Assembly: GCF_040802235.1 (NCBI RefSeq) | Contig: NC_133172.1 | Coordinates: 60,829,613 to 60,893,612, forward strand | DNA length: 64,000 bases | Direction of reading: 5' to 3' | DNA from: Manis javanica | Lineage: Eukaryota > Chordata > Mammalia > Pholidota > Manidae | In this document: piece by piece, positions 22,291 to 35,560 of the stretch | Layout of the letters: the number at the start of each line of letters is the position of its first letter | Numbering within the stretch: position 1 is the stretch's first letter | Notes under the pieces: model-generated | Database searches by the model: none | Seen by the model: the letters and a program-made list of their open reading frames with translations, nothing else | Told to the model about the DNA's origin: nothing | Made by a program: the position numbers and the translations under genes

Positions 22291-23514
22291 TTTGGACTTC
22301 TGAATCCTTGCTGTTTCTACTTGCCAAACTGCTTTCCTAGAAGAGACTGCTAGAAGCATGATGTTTCTCACTATGATTTCCCGTAATAGTTCTTCAGGGG
22401 AAGTTTATGGAGTGGATGAATGAATGAAGATTTAAATGTTTGAAGAGTAAAATGTAACTAATTACTAACTGTTAGCATGTTACTAATTATTACTGTATTT
22501 TGTGTGTGGTACTTTTTGATCAAAGTCCTTATTGATTTCTTTTTAAAACAAAATAATGACATGCTATTTCTAAGCATGCAAACAGTGCAGAAGTATTTAA
22601 AGTAAAAAACATGTCATCTTCTTCCTCTCTGATCCTTAGTCCTCTGGTTTGTATCCCCTGGGCCTTTTTTTTGTGAGGGCAGTTTTGCTTTTGTTTCTCA
22701 GTGTATCATCATTCAGCGTGTTCTAGCCAGACAGTCCCTGAGCTGAGCCTTGGGTTAGATCTTGTTTTTAAATTTATTGAGGCTGTCTATTCAAGTATAA
22801 TGTTTTCTTATTTTTACCCGATTTTGCCAGGGAATTGAATAGATACTCTGGAGGCCACAGTAGTTTATTGGGACTGTGAAAGGGTTGTAGAAATTTCTGA
22901 GTAATAAAATGTCCAAACAACTTTTTTTTGTAAAGATAATTTGAAGACATTCAGTCCCTTGATTAAAACCACCATGCCATCCAGTTTGTAGTAAAAAGAG
23001 GTCTGATTCAAATTCAAATTCTTGTCTGTCTGTCACCTCTACACTAGTGACTTACTGAGAGGACAAACCTTTCATTAATTGGAGAGATGGGTAGGTCACC
23101 AGCCTGAGAGAATAGTTGGGAATTGGGTAGTTAAACCTGGGTTTTTCCCTATCTTCTCCAAAATCTTCTCCCCCTTTGTTTTAATCAAAGTCCTGCAATG
23201 GCAGAGAAACAAAACTCTCTCCCACCGCCCACCTCTGGTCTCTCTCCCCAGAGACAACCACATTCTACTACAAAATCAGGCCTTCCAAGGGGGGCATTCT
23301 ATTTCATTTGGAATTAATTTGTAGGTATCAGACACTTTTATTCAGAACCACATATAAAGGACTGTATATCTTTTGTGATGGTTCAAAGATTTTTGGTGTC
23401 TGCATTGGGAATACAGAGCTGAAAAGAGAGTTCCTGTGCTTTAGAAGCTCAGAGTAGTGGGGGGAGAAATGAATCAGTGCACCCTGTTTTAGAACAACAT
23501 AGTCAAGAACATCC

Positions 23515-24210
23515 ATTCATTCATTCATTGAGCATATAGTTAGTGAGTGGCTGAGTACCAGGCACAGGATGGAGAGATGAGCAGAAACAGGCATTGTCCT
23601 TCTTACCAGGGAGCTTGCTGTCTAGTGAGGGAGACAGTTTCTAATCAGATAGTTCCAATAATTTATATGTCATCCAAACTGAGAAGTGGGTCCCGAAGGT
23701 AGGGAGCAGGGTCTATCAGTGTGACCTGGGGAAGTCAAGGAAGGGTTCCCCTGGAAGTGGTAGGGGAACTTAGAGATGCACAGCACGAGGCCCTGTGGCT
23801 GCAGGGTTTGGAGCACTTAAGAGAACTCAGAGGAAGCCCTTGTGCCCTGAGCTCAGCACTGGAGAGGAAAGGCAGACAAAGGTCTGTCCAGCCTTGCGGC
23901 CTTTCTTAGATGTTAATGGCTTTATCCTGAGAAAAATGAGGAAGAGGGGATCGTATGTCTCTTGACTGTGGAACCTTATAATCAGGCTCACGCTCTGACT
24001 GCCCCGTGCAGAATAGACTCTGGTGGGGTCACAGTGGCCATAAGGAGATCAGGTAAGAGGGGTTCTTGGATTTTTAACCAGGGATGGTGCAGTGGAGAGA
24101 AGTGGCGTGCTCTGAGAGCTCATTAGGTATGTCAGAGATTGAATGAGGACCAGAGTGTGACTGCATGTCAAGGGAAGCCGGGAAGATGGCTCTTCTAGAA
24201 AGGTGACATT
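23515..24210 (+). mobile_element. L2 LINE remnant, sense
   Basis: Starts with a CATT-rich run and 'gagtaccaggcacaggatgg', continues with 'agggagcttgctgtctagtg' and reads on into 'ggctttatcctgagaaaaat', the usual L2 3' arrangement. The right edge is unclear and may extend to about 24.5 kb. Confidence 0.6.
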
Positions 24211-26369
24211 TTGGGCAGAGAGGCATGAGGACAAGCGCATATGGGGGAGAACACACAGGGAACAGAAGTCTCAAAGCCTGTGGCATATTTGGGAACCTGA
24301 GAGTTGTGGCTGAAATGATGTGTGATATTAGTGATGGGGACAGGAGTCAGAGGGGACAAGCTAAAGATTGCATCTGCTCTTATAAGCAGGGGGTATCTGT
24401 GGGGAACCACAGGTTTAGGAGTAAAACCACAGGTTTTAGGAAGTGGGTAGCAGCCCCTGTTTATGCTAATGTTGCTGATGGAGGCGATTGTAAGGGGTCT
24501 AATGAGGTCCTTCATGGGTTGTCAGGGTTTCACCCCTCGGGATCACCCAGATCTGGGGATGTCTTCTCTGCTCACTTCACACTCCAAGCACACATTGGGT
24601 TTTCAGAATGAGATTTCTGATTAATTAGTTCCTTTTCAACCAACATCTATTCAGCTCTTGTTGTGTGCCAAGCTTTGTTGAGTTTTATAAGTTGCAAAAC
24701 ACAGTTATACAAATACATCTAAGTACAGATGCACTCCCTGAAGCCGTAGTGAAGGCTGCTGACGGCTCCTGTGGTCCGTCCTGTGGGACGAGGCTCTGGT
24801 ACAGACTCCACCTCGGCCCATCCTGTGGCCCCTCATGTCCCGCGCGTTGGAACTGATTCTCATTCAGCCTGAAGCCTGTTCTGGTCAGGATCGCTTGGAG
24901 GGTGTGTGTGTGGCGTTAAGCCAGTTTGCCATCAGGAATTCTTGCTGCCTTTTTTTTGTTGCTGGTTGTGGATTTGTCAGCTTGGAAAATTCTTGCCCCC
25001 AGTTTTTCGCAAACTGGTGCCAAAGTGATTACCCTTGGTTCCTTCTTCCTATCGAACTCTTGCCTTGTTTATGCCACAACCACACTGTGTGAGTTAAGTA
25101 TGAAACAAACATTTTCTCTTTCATTTGTGACTAGAGTTCTCATCATTGAGAAAGGGATAAGAGCTTTTTTTTTTTCTTTTAAATTAAAAAAAATAAAACT
25201 TTCTCCACCGTTCTCCAGTCTTGGCTGGAAGCTTAGCTGAGTGTAACTCGATCTTCACACACAGTGATACTGTGGCAGCGGTCCTAGGATGGCTAGTCCT
25301 AGACACAGCCACCAGAGCTGACTTTGGAAAGAGTTTGCGTCCTGTCTTGTGGCACGTGTTGAATAAATGGGCTGCTTTTCTTTTTAAGGTGGACAGGCAG
25401 CAAAGTACATTACCATCTTGTTTCTTTGCCGTTGATTTCCTTTTGGGTGGAAACAGATTTGTTGTTGTTTAGTCCATCACTTCCCTATGAAAAAGGAAAG
25501 GAGTCCCACATGTGGTGTGCATGGCAAGTTTTGAGGGCCATGTGGACTTTGATTCCATAGGTGCCATGTCTTTCCTCAGACGGTCAGTCACCTGTTCTTG
25601 GAGGACTGCAGTGTAGTGGTGGAAAGAAGACCTGGCCCTGCCTGGTGGAGGGGACCACCGCACAGATGGTCTAACTGGAGCTCTGGCAGGTGCTCTGAGG
25701 CGAGAGTAGGGGCCCAGGAGTGATCTGGCTGCTAAGGAAGGCTTTCTTGAGATCTTGGTCCCCTCCAGCACCTCCAGTGCCGAGCACAGCATCTTGCCTT
25801 TACTGTGTGTTGGATGCATAGTTGATTGACAGAGGGACTAACAAAGAGAGCACCTGGGGGTCATTCAGTCTGTTCAGGGCTGATACGGGTTTGCTTTGGT
25901 GTTTCCGCTTCTAGGAATGAAGATCAGGGCCACAGTGTGCAGGACCGTGAGACAGATTCTCTATAGAAATACCGTTTAATAATGAGACCTGATTGAGGAG
26001 AGACGGGCTGCTCAGCAAGTATAATTTCTGCATTAGGAATGTGTGGGTGACCACTAAGCTCCTTTTAAAAGGTTTCCTTGCTCTTTTCATCTGTATTGTG
26101 TCATGTCTTGAATCCATGTGATTGACCTGCATGTCAGATAATGAGGTGTTTTGTTTCGGTTTTTGAGCTGTTTCTCAACATGTGTAGTCCTGAGATGAGG
26201 GAACAGTTACTGATGCTAGTACCGTGTCTTCACCCCAGCTTTCCCCACCCAGTTAGAGGGCCGTGGCAGTGATCCTTTGCTGACCTGGTCAGAGCAAATG
26301 CCGTTATCCTCCAGATTTGAGAGCCCGGGAGCCGTCAGCCTTTCCAGGTAGAGAGCCTCATTGTATGTC

Positions 26370-26480
26370 AGTGATGTGTGTAAGTTTCACGAGGGCAAGG
26401 ATTTGTTTGTTTGGTTCACTGATACGTCTCCAGGGCCTAGAGCATAAGTGCTCAGTAAATACTTACTGATGAGTACTTCA
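26370..26480 (+). mobile_element. L2 3' end
   Basis: 'cacgagggcaaggatttgtt', 'agggcctagagcataagtgc' and 'tcagtaaatacttactgatg' match the L2 terminus. Confidence 0.65.
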
Positions 26481-28009
26481 ATGAATGGCATAACACACAC
26501 AGATTCAGGAAGTCCACAGCTGAGGGTGGGAAGGAGGCTAATGAACTGTTAAAATCCCCAGTGACTAAGCAGGTTTGTCAGGAAAATAGTTCGCAAAGAT
26601 GAGACTCTGAAACTGAGTTCTGTAGTGTGAGGAGAACAAAATAATTAGTGGTTATTGAAAAAAATGAAGTTTTTTTATGTTTGGATTTTAAAACTACATA
26701 CTAATTTGATCAGAAGCAAGTTATGCATATGAAACACTTGAAAAAGATTAAGATCTTTATATAAAATACTTGCCAAAAAAACTGGCTTGTGTTTGGTGAA
26801 GGCCACCTGTTTACTGCTGTAGACAGTCAGGAAGGCAGCCAAAGTGTTCTTACCTCGTGTAGGTAGTGGGTGACTAAGCAGGTGACTAAGGCAGAGAAAG
26901 CAGTTGGGGCACATGATGAAATGTGTAGTAAGTGCTGAACTGTGTGGTGCACTTAGTCCTCCAGCAGTGGTTCAGAGAGCGGAGGAGATGGGAAATGAGT
27001 AGCCCTGACAATGAATAGGATTCCTTGACAATGAATAGGATTTGAGCAAATGGAGAGAAAGAAGGAAGGAATTCTCTGTGGGCAAACAGAGTGAGTAGTG
27101 CTTAGATTTCAGATTAACCTGGTGTTTTGCTTTTTGGTTGAATCCCCTGGTCACTGCCACCACAACTTGGAATGAGCCTTTCATCTCCTTTGTTGCTCAC
27201 TCCGTTCCTGTCCTGGTTAGGGTGCTTTCGCTAACAAGGAAGAGAGAGCTCAGCTCTGACTGGAGGTCTATTTGCTCAGGAAGCTAGAAATTTCAGAGAT
27301 GGGGCAGGTTTCAGGGTTCGTGTGATTCATCAGTTCAGTGATATCTTTGGGGACTTGGTTTCTTTTCTCATCTGTTGTAACAGGATTAGCCTATGGCTAG
27401 TTTCCTCCAGGGCACAAAATGGCCATAGCAGCTGCAAGCTTCCCAGGGGCCCAGCCTGCAGCACCTCAGTCAGAACAAGAGAGTGAGTGTGTGTCCCTGA
27501 GTTCTCGGCCGTGTGCCGAGCTTTGTGCGCTCTGGGCCGCTCCTGAAGCAAGTGCTGTGGGCTGGGAGGGTGGCACACCAGGCCGGGCTCCCGTCTGGGG
27601 CAGGGGGTGGGTGGGTGTGTGTCAGCCTTGACCTGGGTGCCCACTGTCAGTAACAAGGGGAAGAGAGTGAATGTTGGGAGTCTGGCCACAAAGTCCATTA
27701 CAGCCCCAACCCGAAGAACCATCCCTCCCCCAAGTCCTCTCCGGGGTTCGTCACTTCCCCTTCCTTCCGGACCCCTCAGGCTAAAGACTGTCCTTTTTCC
27801 TTGACAAGTGACCCGGTATTATCCGGTGGCATCTTACTGTATCTCATAGTCTTCCTTAAATTTTATTGTTCCTTAACTATTTGTGTATCTGCCTTGGGGT
27901 CAGCCCCATGTTCCAGGCCTAGCTCTCCTATATTTTGTTCATGGGGTCTTGGGCAAGGTTATTTCTCTAAATTTAAAAGTTTTTTTCATCTTCATCATGT
28001 AGTCGACAT

Positions 28010-28330
28010 GTATATGCTAGGTTCTAACCACTGTGCTTGAACAGACGGGATCCAGAACTGAAAGACACAAGGAAAGCACAATTCGTTCACAGAGACACAC
28101 AGGTAAATGAGAATTACCGTGAGGTGTGGGCAATGATGTGATTGAGATAGGGGTTGGGAAGACTTCCCTGAGGCGGCGATGCCCATGCAGAGCCGCAACA
28201 GGCAAGCAGGAGTTGTCAGAGCCGAGAGGGGAGAGGAAGCTACTTGCACGAAGGCTTCACGGAAGAATGGCGAGGATGCTGGGGTCCTGGTGCACGAGCG
28301 GGAGAGGCTAGGTTGTTCAGGCAGAGACCC
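28010..28330 (+). mobile_element. L2 fragment, sense
   Basis: 'gctaggttctaaccactgtg', 'tgggaagacttccctgaggc' and 'gcaagcaggagttgtcagag' resemble the L2 3' region. Diverged. Confidence 0.45.
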
Positions 28331-28574
28331 TTGATGCCAAGCTGGAGAGTTGAGATTCCATGTCTGTACTCTACAGTTAGGAGTTGACCGTATGCCCTGG
28401 TTTATGCCTGATGTTTAGGGTAATTAATGTGTTCCTTTTGCTTTCAAATATGCCTCCTGTTTGGATGGTAAATGGTCACCCGTCTTAAAGTATGTGTCAG
28501 AGCAGTGGTAGCAGTGTGCAAGAGGCAGTGATGCTTACCTTACATTGGAACCTTGGGATGATGTAACAGCAGAG

Positions 28575-28735
28575 CCATGCTTCTCAGACTTAAACTGCGT
28601 TAAGAATCAGCTGGGGATCTCGTTAAGGGCACGTTTGGCTTCAGTAGGTCTGGGGTGGGACCTGAGAGCTGTGTGAGCTCCCACGCAATGCCTTTGCTGC
28701 TAGTCTGGACTCCACACTTCAAGTAGCAGGTTAGT
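28575..28735 (+). mobile_element. MER5A-like hAT-Charlie element
   Basis: 'catgcttctcagacttaaac', 'agaatcagctggggatctcg' and 'cttcagtaggtctggggtgg' follow the MER5A consensus in order. Confidence 0.7.
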
Positions 28736-28924
28736 GTAGGACATCAGGAGTGTCAGAGTGTCTGCAGTCATGACACTCAGAGCTCCTGAAATCATGAAAA
28801 AAGGTGTGTATGTGCATTCTTCAGGAAGTGGGGCTAAATTGCTCACATCAGACTCAGGTAGATCTTCCACTACCCAAAAAGGGTTAGGAATCACTGCCTT
28901 TTAGAACTAATGGCGATGGTGAGA

Positions 28925-29120
28925 TGAGATCTGTATATTAAATGCCTTTAATGCTGTGCCTAACTCATAACAGTAATTCAGTATGCATTAGGTGTCTGTC
29001 CTTCCCTCCCAACCCTGTCTATTGCCAAGTTCTTTGAAGGAAGGAGACATTGCTTACACATCTTAAATATCTTTTGTCATGTCTGATACCATTGGTGCTC
29101 AGTGAAAATCTGTTTAGTTG
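28925..29120 (+). mobile_element. L2 3' end
   Basis: 'gaaggaaggagacattgctt' and 'ttggtgctcagtgaaaatct' resemble the L2 3' end. Confidence 0.45.
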
Positions 29121-31365
29121 GTGACAAATTGTTCTAGTGCTAGGTGTTGAGAGGCTGCTGCCTAATCCTGGTTGTCGCAATTACCCAGGCATGGAGGGGT
29201 CATCTTGGGCTGGAGAGTAGCAGTAGCAGGACTGAAGGAGATGAATCAGATACTTTTGTGTGTGATCTGCTATCGAGATACGATGTGTGTTCACAAAGGC
29301 GCTCCTCCTGCCTCGGATCCGTTGAGATCTTGTACTCTGGATCTCAATTGTATGGGATGTCAGTATGGATCCGTTAATTAGAATGCTTATTTCAGTCCAT
29401 GTTTTGCTATTCTTCTTGCCAAATACAATGTTTTGAAACATTTTTGCAGCATATTTTTTTCCACATATTTTCTTGAGATTGTTCCAGAAATTTGGGATGG
29501 AATAGGTACATAATTCAAAATAATCTTCAGAGTTTCTCATCTAGAAGGTTGAAACAATGAACGATGCCATTGGCATAATTGTAAAAGCTGGCTTGGAGAT
29601 GATAATGAGCGTTTTTGAGTTTAAGGTTAAAGTAGATCATAAAAGTAGAAGCACTGCGGATTGGCAGCCTGAAAAATGAAACTGGAATATAATTGAGCAA
29701 TCCAGTCTGAAGATGTGAATTTGGAATTCACCAGTGCAGCTGAAGCTGAGACGGTAGAGCTGCTTAGGGGATGTCTCCAGTGCCAGCCCAAAAGAGTGTG
29801 GTTAGAGATAGGATTGAGTCATGCAGGGTATGGAAGCCCCTGATGGGAAGAATATCATGAAAACTGTGAAAAAGAGTTCTTGTTATTAAACATATATGTT
29901 TAATAGGGAGATTGACTAGTTTGAGGATGTAAAATGCTCTTGGATTGGAATGAAAGTTATTTTTGAAAAAGAGTGTTGGAGGTGAAAGATTTCAGGGAGT
30001 TTAAAAAACAAATAGGAAATGGGTTCAGCCACAAAACAACTGTATGGAAAAGACATTTCTGAGAAGTTGCGTGGGAATTGGATTTGTTTATCAAATAATC
30101 AAGTTTAGTTGCATTAAAGTTTTTCTAGTGATTGACAATTACCTTCACTGTCTGCCTTTAAATTAATGATAAATAAATTCTTTAAAGCACTAAAAGAGTT
30201 CCTATTTTAAAAACATCTGTTCTTGAATGTTGTTCATTAAGCAGTGGGTCCTCTTATAATGTGAATAATCATCTCAAATTGTTCCACAGTTTCTGCTGAG
30301 TGGTTTGGGGGCAGAACTGTGGTGACGGAGCTCTGCTCGCCCTCCCTCCTGTTGTCTGCTTAGTTATCCTCAATTCCCCAGCAGTAGGGCTTTTTCTTGG
30401 GTAATGGGAACACGCCCTAGATGGTGTTTCTGAGCCCTGACTACATCGGAATCACACAGGGAGCATTTAAAATTCTGAGTGAAGTCTGGGTGATAGATTG
30501 TAAGGCCTTCGTGTATACAGCTGATACTGCTCCACTGCTAGGTGAGCCCCACCAGGGGTTAGTTTTCTGCTGCTGTTCAGAGAAGAGTACTGTGAGCTGA
30601 TGGGGTGAAAACATCTTTTTTCCAGGACACTAAGTCCTGAGCTCCACGTACTTGCCATAGGGGATTTTCTGAAGTCTTGAGTTTTGTTTTTTTCTAATAA
30701 AGAATTTTTGATCATAACAGTGAACTTAAACACATAATTCAAGAATGGAGTGCAATCTATTATTTTGGCTGGTAAAGTAAACTATACCTGCATAATTATA
30801 CAATCTTTGGAGGCTATTTTTCATTAGGTGGAAGTTAAATTGAGAAAGTAGATCGTGGACTGCCTGCCTCTTCAGTCGGCTCGGCAGATCTGTACCTATT
30901 GACTGCCCTTGTAGCATGCCGTCATTTTCAGCAGACAGTCATTTTGCAGCTTTTACTGCTTGGACCAACTCTTCTAAGTAACTTTGGTTTTCATTAACAA
31001 CCAAAGCAACTCATTTGGAGGTGCATTCTATACTTCTGCCCAAAAATCAGGAGAAGGGTGTGTGCACCACTAACACGTACTTTTGTTAGTCAGCCCTAGA
31101 CTCTCCAAGGTACATGAGGAGACCTTCTGCATGGCTAGCACATTAGAAGAGAATCACTTAGGTAGTCACACTTCTTTTTCCGTGAGTGTCTTTTAACGGG
31201 AAGCTCTGGTTTGGTGATGTGCTTTCCTTTCTGGCAGGCGGCCTTCAGTGGCTGAGCATTTGTTGGTTTGGTTCCAGCATATTTCATTAAGTGAAAAATC
31301 CTGGAGAACAGATACACTTACACATTTCTGCCCATGTAGCACTCTGTTTAATGGAACACAAAAGG

Positions 31366-32140
31366 TTTTTTTTTGAAGTATCATTAATACACAATCTTAC
31401 ATTGGTTTCAAGTAGACAACACAGTGAGTAGTTCTGCAGTTGCCCATGTTATTAAATCCTCACCCCACTAGTGCAGTTACTGTCTGTCAACCTAGGAAGG
31501 GGTCACAGAATCATTGATTATGTTCTCCGTGCTGTACTGCCATCCCTGTGACCCACTTATATTGTGATTGAGAGTTTTTGTGCTCTTTATCATCCTCCTC
31601 ACCCTTCCCACCTATGTACCCCAATCCCTCCCCCATGGTAACCACCAGTCATGTCTCAGTGTCTATGAGTCCACTGCTGTATTGTTGGTTTTGTTTTGTT
31701 TTGTTTTCAGATTCCACAAATAAGTGAAATCATATGGTTTTTGTCTTTCTCCACCTGACTTACTTCACTTAGCATGATACCTTCTAGATCCATCCATGTT
31801 GTTGCAAATGGCAGGATTTCTTTCTTTTTTATGGCTGGATAATATTCCATTATGTTTACATACCACATCTTCTTTATCCATTCATCCACTGATGGGACAC
31901 TTTAGTTGCTTCCATATCTTGGCTGTTGTAAGTAAACATAAGGTGGCAGTAAACATGGGGGTGCATATATCTGTTTGAATCAGGGATTTTGTTTTCTCTT
32001 GGGTGAATTCCTAGAAGTGGAATTACTGGGTCATATGATATTTCTATTTTTAGTCTTCTGAGGGACTTCAATACTGCTTTCCATACTGGTTGTACCAATT
32101 TACATTCCCACCAACAGTTTTGACTCAATGTTGGCAAGAA
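31366..32140 (-). mobile_element. 5'-truncated L1 with ORF2 C-terminus, antisense
   Basis: The minus strand encodes the end of L1 ORF2p (reverse transcriptase/endonuclease protein) in two overlapping frames. Minus frame 32137-31874 has the conserved '[18 protein letters not shown]' and '[12 protein letters not shown]' blocks, and 31889-31707 has 'MEYYPAIKKKEILPFATTW' followed by the C-terminus. A frameshift between them means the copy is dead. The L1 3' UTR follows to a poly-T run (complement of the A-tail) at about 31367-31375. No clear target-site duplication was found. Confidence 0.9.
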
Positions 32141-32534
32141 TTGTGTGTATTTTGGGCTTGAGTAGGTAGGTAGTCAGTGATTCAGGTAGTTATGAAGGCT
32201 GAGCTGAGCTGGAACAACTCGAGGCAGTGATTGGGTGACAGCAGAGGCCACCCTTGGCCATGAGAACAAGCAGCAGAACGCAGACGTTGTGCTCTGTGTT
32301 TTAGCTCGCAGTGGGCATCACTTCTAAGAGTCTTTGGACCAAGGAACATAAAATCTTTAAAAAAAAATCCCAATGTGGTTATTTACAAATACAGAGTACT
32401 TAAGAATTCTATTCATGTGAATGAAAGACTGTTATGGTCCTTGGTCTTCAAGAGCTCGGTTGCCTCATCCACCTTATTTGTAGATTAGATCCATTAATTA
32501 ATTTGATTGTGTATCAATTAAAAAAACGTTTGAG

Positions 32535-32905
32535 TTATAATTTAATACAATAAATTTGCCCATTTATTTTAGGTTTGCAGTTTGAGTTTTGACAAGTGTA
32601 TGTATATATACACTGGGATAATTCCCACCAGTCAAGATACAGAGCATTTCCATTGCCCAAAAGGTTCCCTCTTGGCTCTTCGCTGGGGATCCCACCCTGT
32701 ACCCAGTCAATTACGAATCTGCTTTCTGTTGCTATAGGCTGTTTCCCTTTTCTAGAATTTTGTTTATGAGGAATTACACAAAATGTACGCTTCTCTCTGT
32801 AGGAAACTGCCACACTTTTTTCCCCAAAGCACTTGTGTCATTTTACACCTGTATTGGCAGTGCATGAGAATTCCCCTTCTCCTGTGACCTCACCAACACT
32901 TTGTA
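32535..32905 (-). mobile_element. Old L1 3'-end fragment, antisense
   Basis: 'tgagttataatttaatacaa', 'cagtcaagatacagagcatt' and 'gctttctgttgctataggct' follow the old L1 3'-region consensus seen again at 33945 and 35217. Confidence 0.7.
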
Positions 32906-32924
32906 TTTTAGTCTCCTTAATTTT

Positions 32925-33147
32925 TTTTTATTCTTTTTTTTTTTGGTATCATTAATTTACAATTACATGAAGAACATTATGTTTACTAGGCTCCCCCCTT
33001 CACCAAGTCCCCCCCAACATACCCCTTCATAGTCACTGTCCATCAGTGTAGTAAGATGCTGTAAAATCCCTACTTGTCTTTTCTGTGTTGCACAGCCCTC
33101 CCCGCGCCCCCCCACTCTGTACATGCTAATCATAATGCCCCCCCTTT
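32925..33147 (-). mobile_element. Younger 5'-truncated L1 tail, antisense, with TSD
   Basis: Begins with poly-T, then L1 3' UTR ('actgtccatcagtgtagtaa', 'catgctaatcataatgcccc') related to 15232-15504. Flanked by direct repeats TTTTAGTCTCCTTAATTTT (32906-32924) and TTTTAGTCTTCTTAATTTT (33148-33166), which differ at one base. Confidence 0.8.
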
Positions 33148-33944
33148 TTTTAGTCTTCTTAATTTTATTGTGCATCAGTTTAAATAGAATTTTTTGTGCA
33201 TAGGAACATGAGTCCATGTCTGGGACACAAAAGTGAGTAAGACACTGTGTAGATAGTTCTTAGTGAAATTATGTTTTAAAAATTTAGGTAAAAAAGGGGG
33301 AGAAGAAAGATAAGTGCCCTCTTCACACTGGACACAGGTGACCTGTTTGATGGTCAGGAATAGTGGGGTGGGAAATAAAAATGGATTTTTGAAAGGGTGC
33401 TTATCCTAATGCATCTGCTCACACATGGTTTGAATTGCATATTTTTCCCCTACTAGATTTAAAATTTGAAAGTTGATTTCTCTTTAGTTGGGAGACCATG
33501 TGGTAGTTGTGAATGATTTTCTTCTAGGTCAAAATAGATATGCTCTTGAAGTTTTATGTAAAACTTAATTCAGTTGTCTTGATTATGTTTAATTGTTATA
33601 TTTAAAAAGTAAAAGCTATATCTTGATTATATTAAAGATTATATTTAAAAATGAGAATTGTACTCCTGGTAGAACATTTCTGGCGATAGTAAAAGCAGGA
33701 GACTAAAATCAGTCAGAGCAGTCAAATTAAGATTTGTCAGTCCCCTGCCTTCTGGGAAGTTTACAGTTGTGTGGAGTATGGAGTGGTTATCATTCCTTAT
33801 CCCTAGAACTTTTATTTGTTGTGGGTTTTTTCTTTTCTTCTTTCTCATCCAGAATTGATTTGTTCCAACAGAGCTGTTTTGAAAACCGACTATAAACCAA
33901 GTACTGCACTAACCCCTGGTGATACATAGAGGAACTTAACTTGG

Positions 33945-34135
33945 TTTCTGTTCTTTTTAAACTTTATGTGCCATAATATCTGTGCAGTGAATCTCACCCA
34001 TTTAAAGATGTAGTTTGATTAATTTTTACAAATGGCCCCATTTGTGTTATCGCCTCCACAATTAAGATACCATTCCCATATTTCCGTCAGCCCTGGAAAG
34101 TTCCCTGGTGCCCCTTGCCTCCTGTCCTTTCATTC
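33945..34135 (-). mobile_element. Old L1 3'-end fragment, antisense
   Basis: 'agtgaatctcacccatttaa' and 'taccattcccatatttccgt' match the same old L1 consensus as 35217-35560. Confidence 0.6.
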
Positions 34136-35216
34136 ACCCCTTGACCTCAGCAAAGGGAGAGCTGCTGGTACAGTTTCTTTTTAATTGATGGTGTTTCTTT
34201 TTTCTTCTCTTCTCCCTTTCTCCCTTCCTTCCTTCCTAGATTAGCACCAAGGTGTTTGCCTGTTTTTTTAGCCATTACAGAATCTTGAATTTCTACTGGG
34301 GTTATCCCAGATAACATGCACCAAATTAACTCCTTAATTTATTAGCTCTGTTCTATGTGATAAAAATTCTGTACAGCAAATTATTGTATAATGAGGGCTA
34401 TTTTTATTATCTTGCTGTTTAGTAATAGTTTAGAGCAAAGCAAGTTAAAATTTAACCGTCATTGTGTAATGTAACTAATATCGACATAGGACTGGAAAGT
34501 TGGTTGAAGTGGATTTCTGTTAAATGAATGTTTTCTAATTTAGAGATGCGGTCTGTGGAAACGAAGTTTAGCTCAGAATCTCCATGAAACACTTACAGAA
34601 TATATGGCCAACCTGTTAGAAATCTGATTTGACTAGTGAGGACTTTTGATAGCACTTTTAATAGAAGGAATACATGCACAAACCACATGAAAGTTGATTA
34701 CACTGCAGTACTTTTGAATCCCAAGGAGGGATGCTGTCTATGAGAGTGGCTTTGTAACACAGATTGTCCATTTTGTCCCCTCTCAGGACCCTTCTGCGCT
34801 GAGAGGAAGCAGAATTCTGCCGCAGCCCAGGCCGTTGAGGAGCAAGCCTTTCTCTGCCTTCCTCTTTGTGGTGCCTGCGTTTGCCCTTTGTAACACTCAC
34901 TGCAACTTGCGGTCCGCTTGCACTGTGACGAAACTGTACATGTCATGATGTCCTGAACCCTGTGTGTCTTTAAGTTTATTCTCCTAATTTAGCATAGTTC
35001 AGTGGGAATAGTTGGTGCTCAGTACAATTGCAAAGTGAACGAAATTCCTGCTGTGAACAGTGTCGTCTCCACATATCTCTAACCCACACCACTTTCCAGT
35101 TGAAAGTGTGCTGTGATTGAGTAGATGGCAGTCAGTATCCAGCAAGTACTGGGCTGTGATCAATGAAGTTTAATGAAGAAATAAAAATTGTTCTTGTCAT
35201 GCAAGTACTGACCTGA

Positions 35217-35560
35217 TTTTTTTTAACTTTACTGAGGTATAATTCGCGTACCGTAGAATCCACCCATTTAAATAACTGTACATTTCAGTGGTTTTTAGTA
35301 TATTCACAGAGTTGTGCAACCATCAATGTTTTAGAACATTCCATCACTCCAAAAAGAAGTCTCATATCATTATCAGTGACTGCCCATTTTCCCTTCTCCC
35401 AACCCCTGGAAGCCACAGTCCACCTTGTGTCCCTAGGGATTTGCCTCCTCTGGACTTTGCATATGAATGGGATCAGACAATATGTGGCCCTTCTTTCACT
35501 CAGCATAATGTTTGCAAGGGTCTTCAGTATGGTGGCATTAGGTTAGTATTGGCCTGAGGA
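35217..35560 (-). mobile_element. Old L1 3'-end fragment, antisense
   Basis: Very recognisable: poly-T, 'actttactgaggtataattc', 'catttcagtggtttttagta', 'gagttgtgcaaccatcaatg' and 'cagacaatatgtggcccttc'. Confidence 0.85.

Noticed and set aside
31366..32140. Possible active L1 or host gene from the ORF2-like peptides
   Set aside because: Only the C-terminal end is present, with a frameshift; it is a dead 5'-truncated copy.
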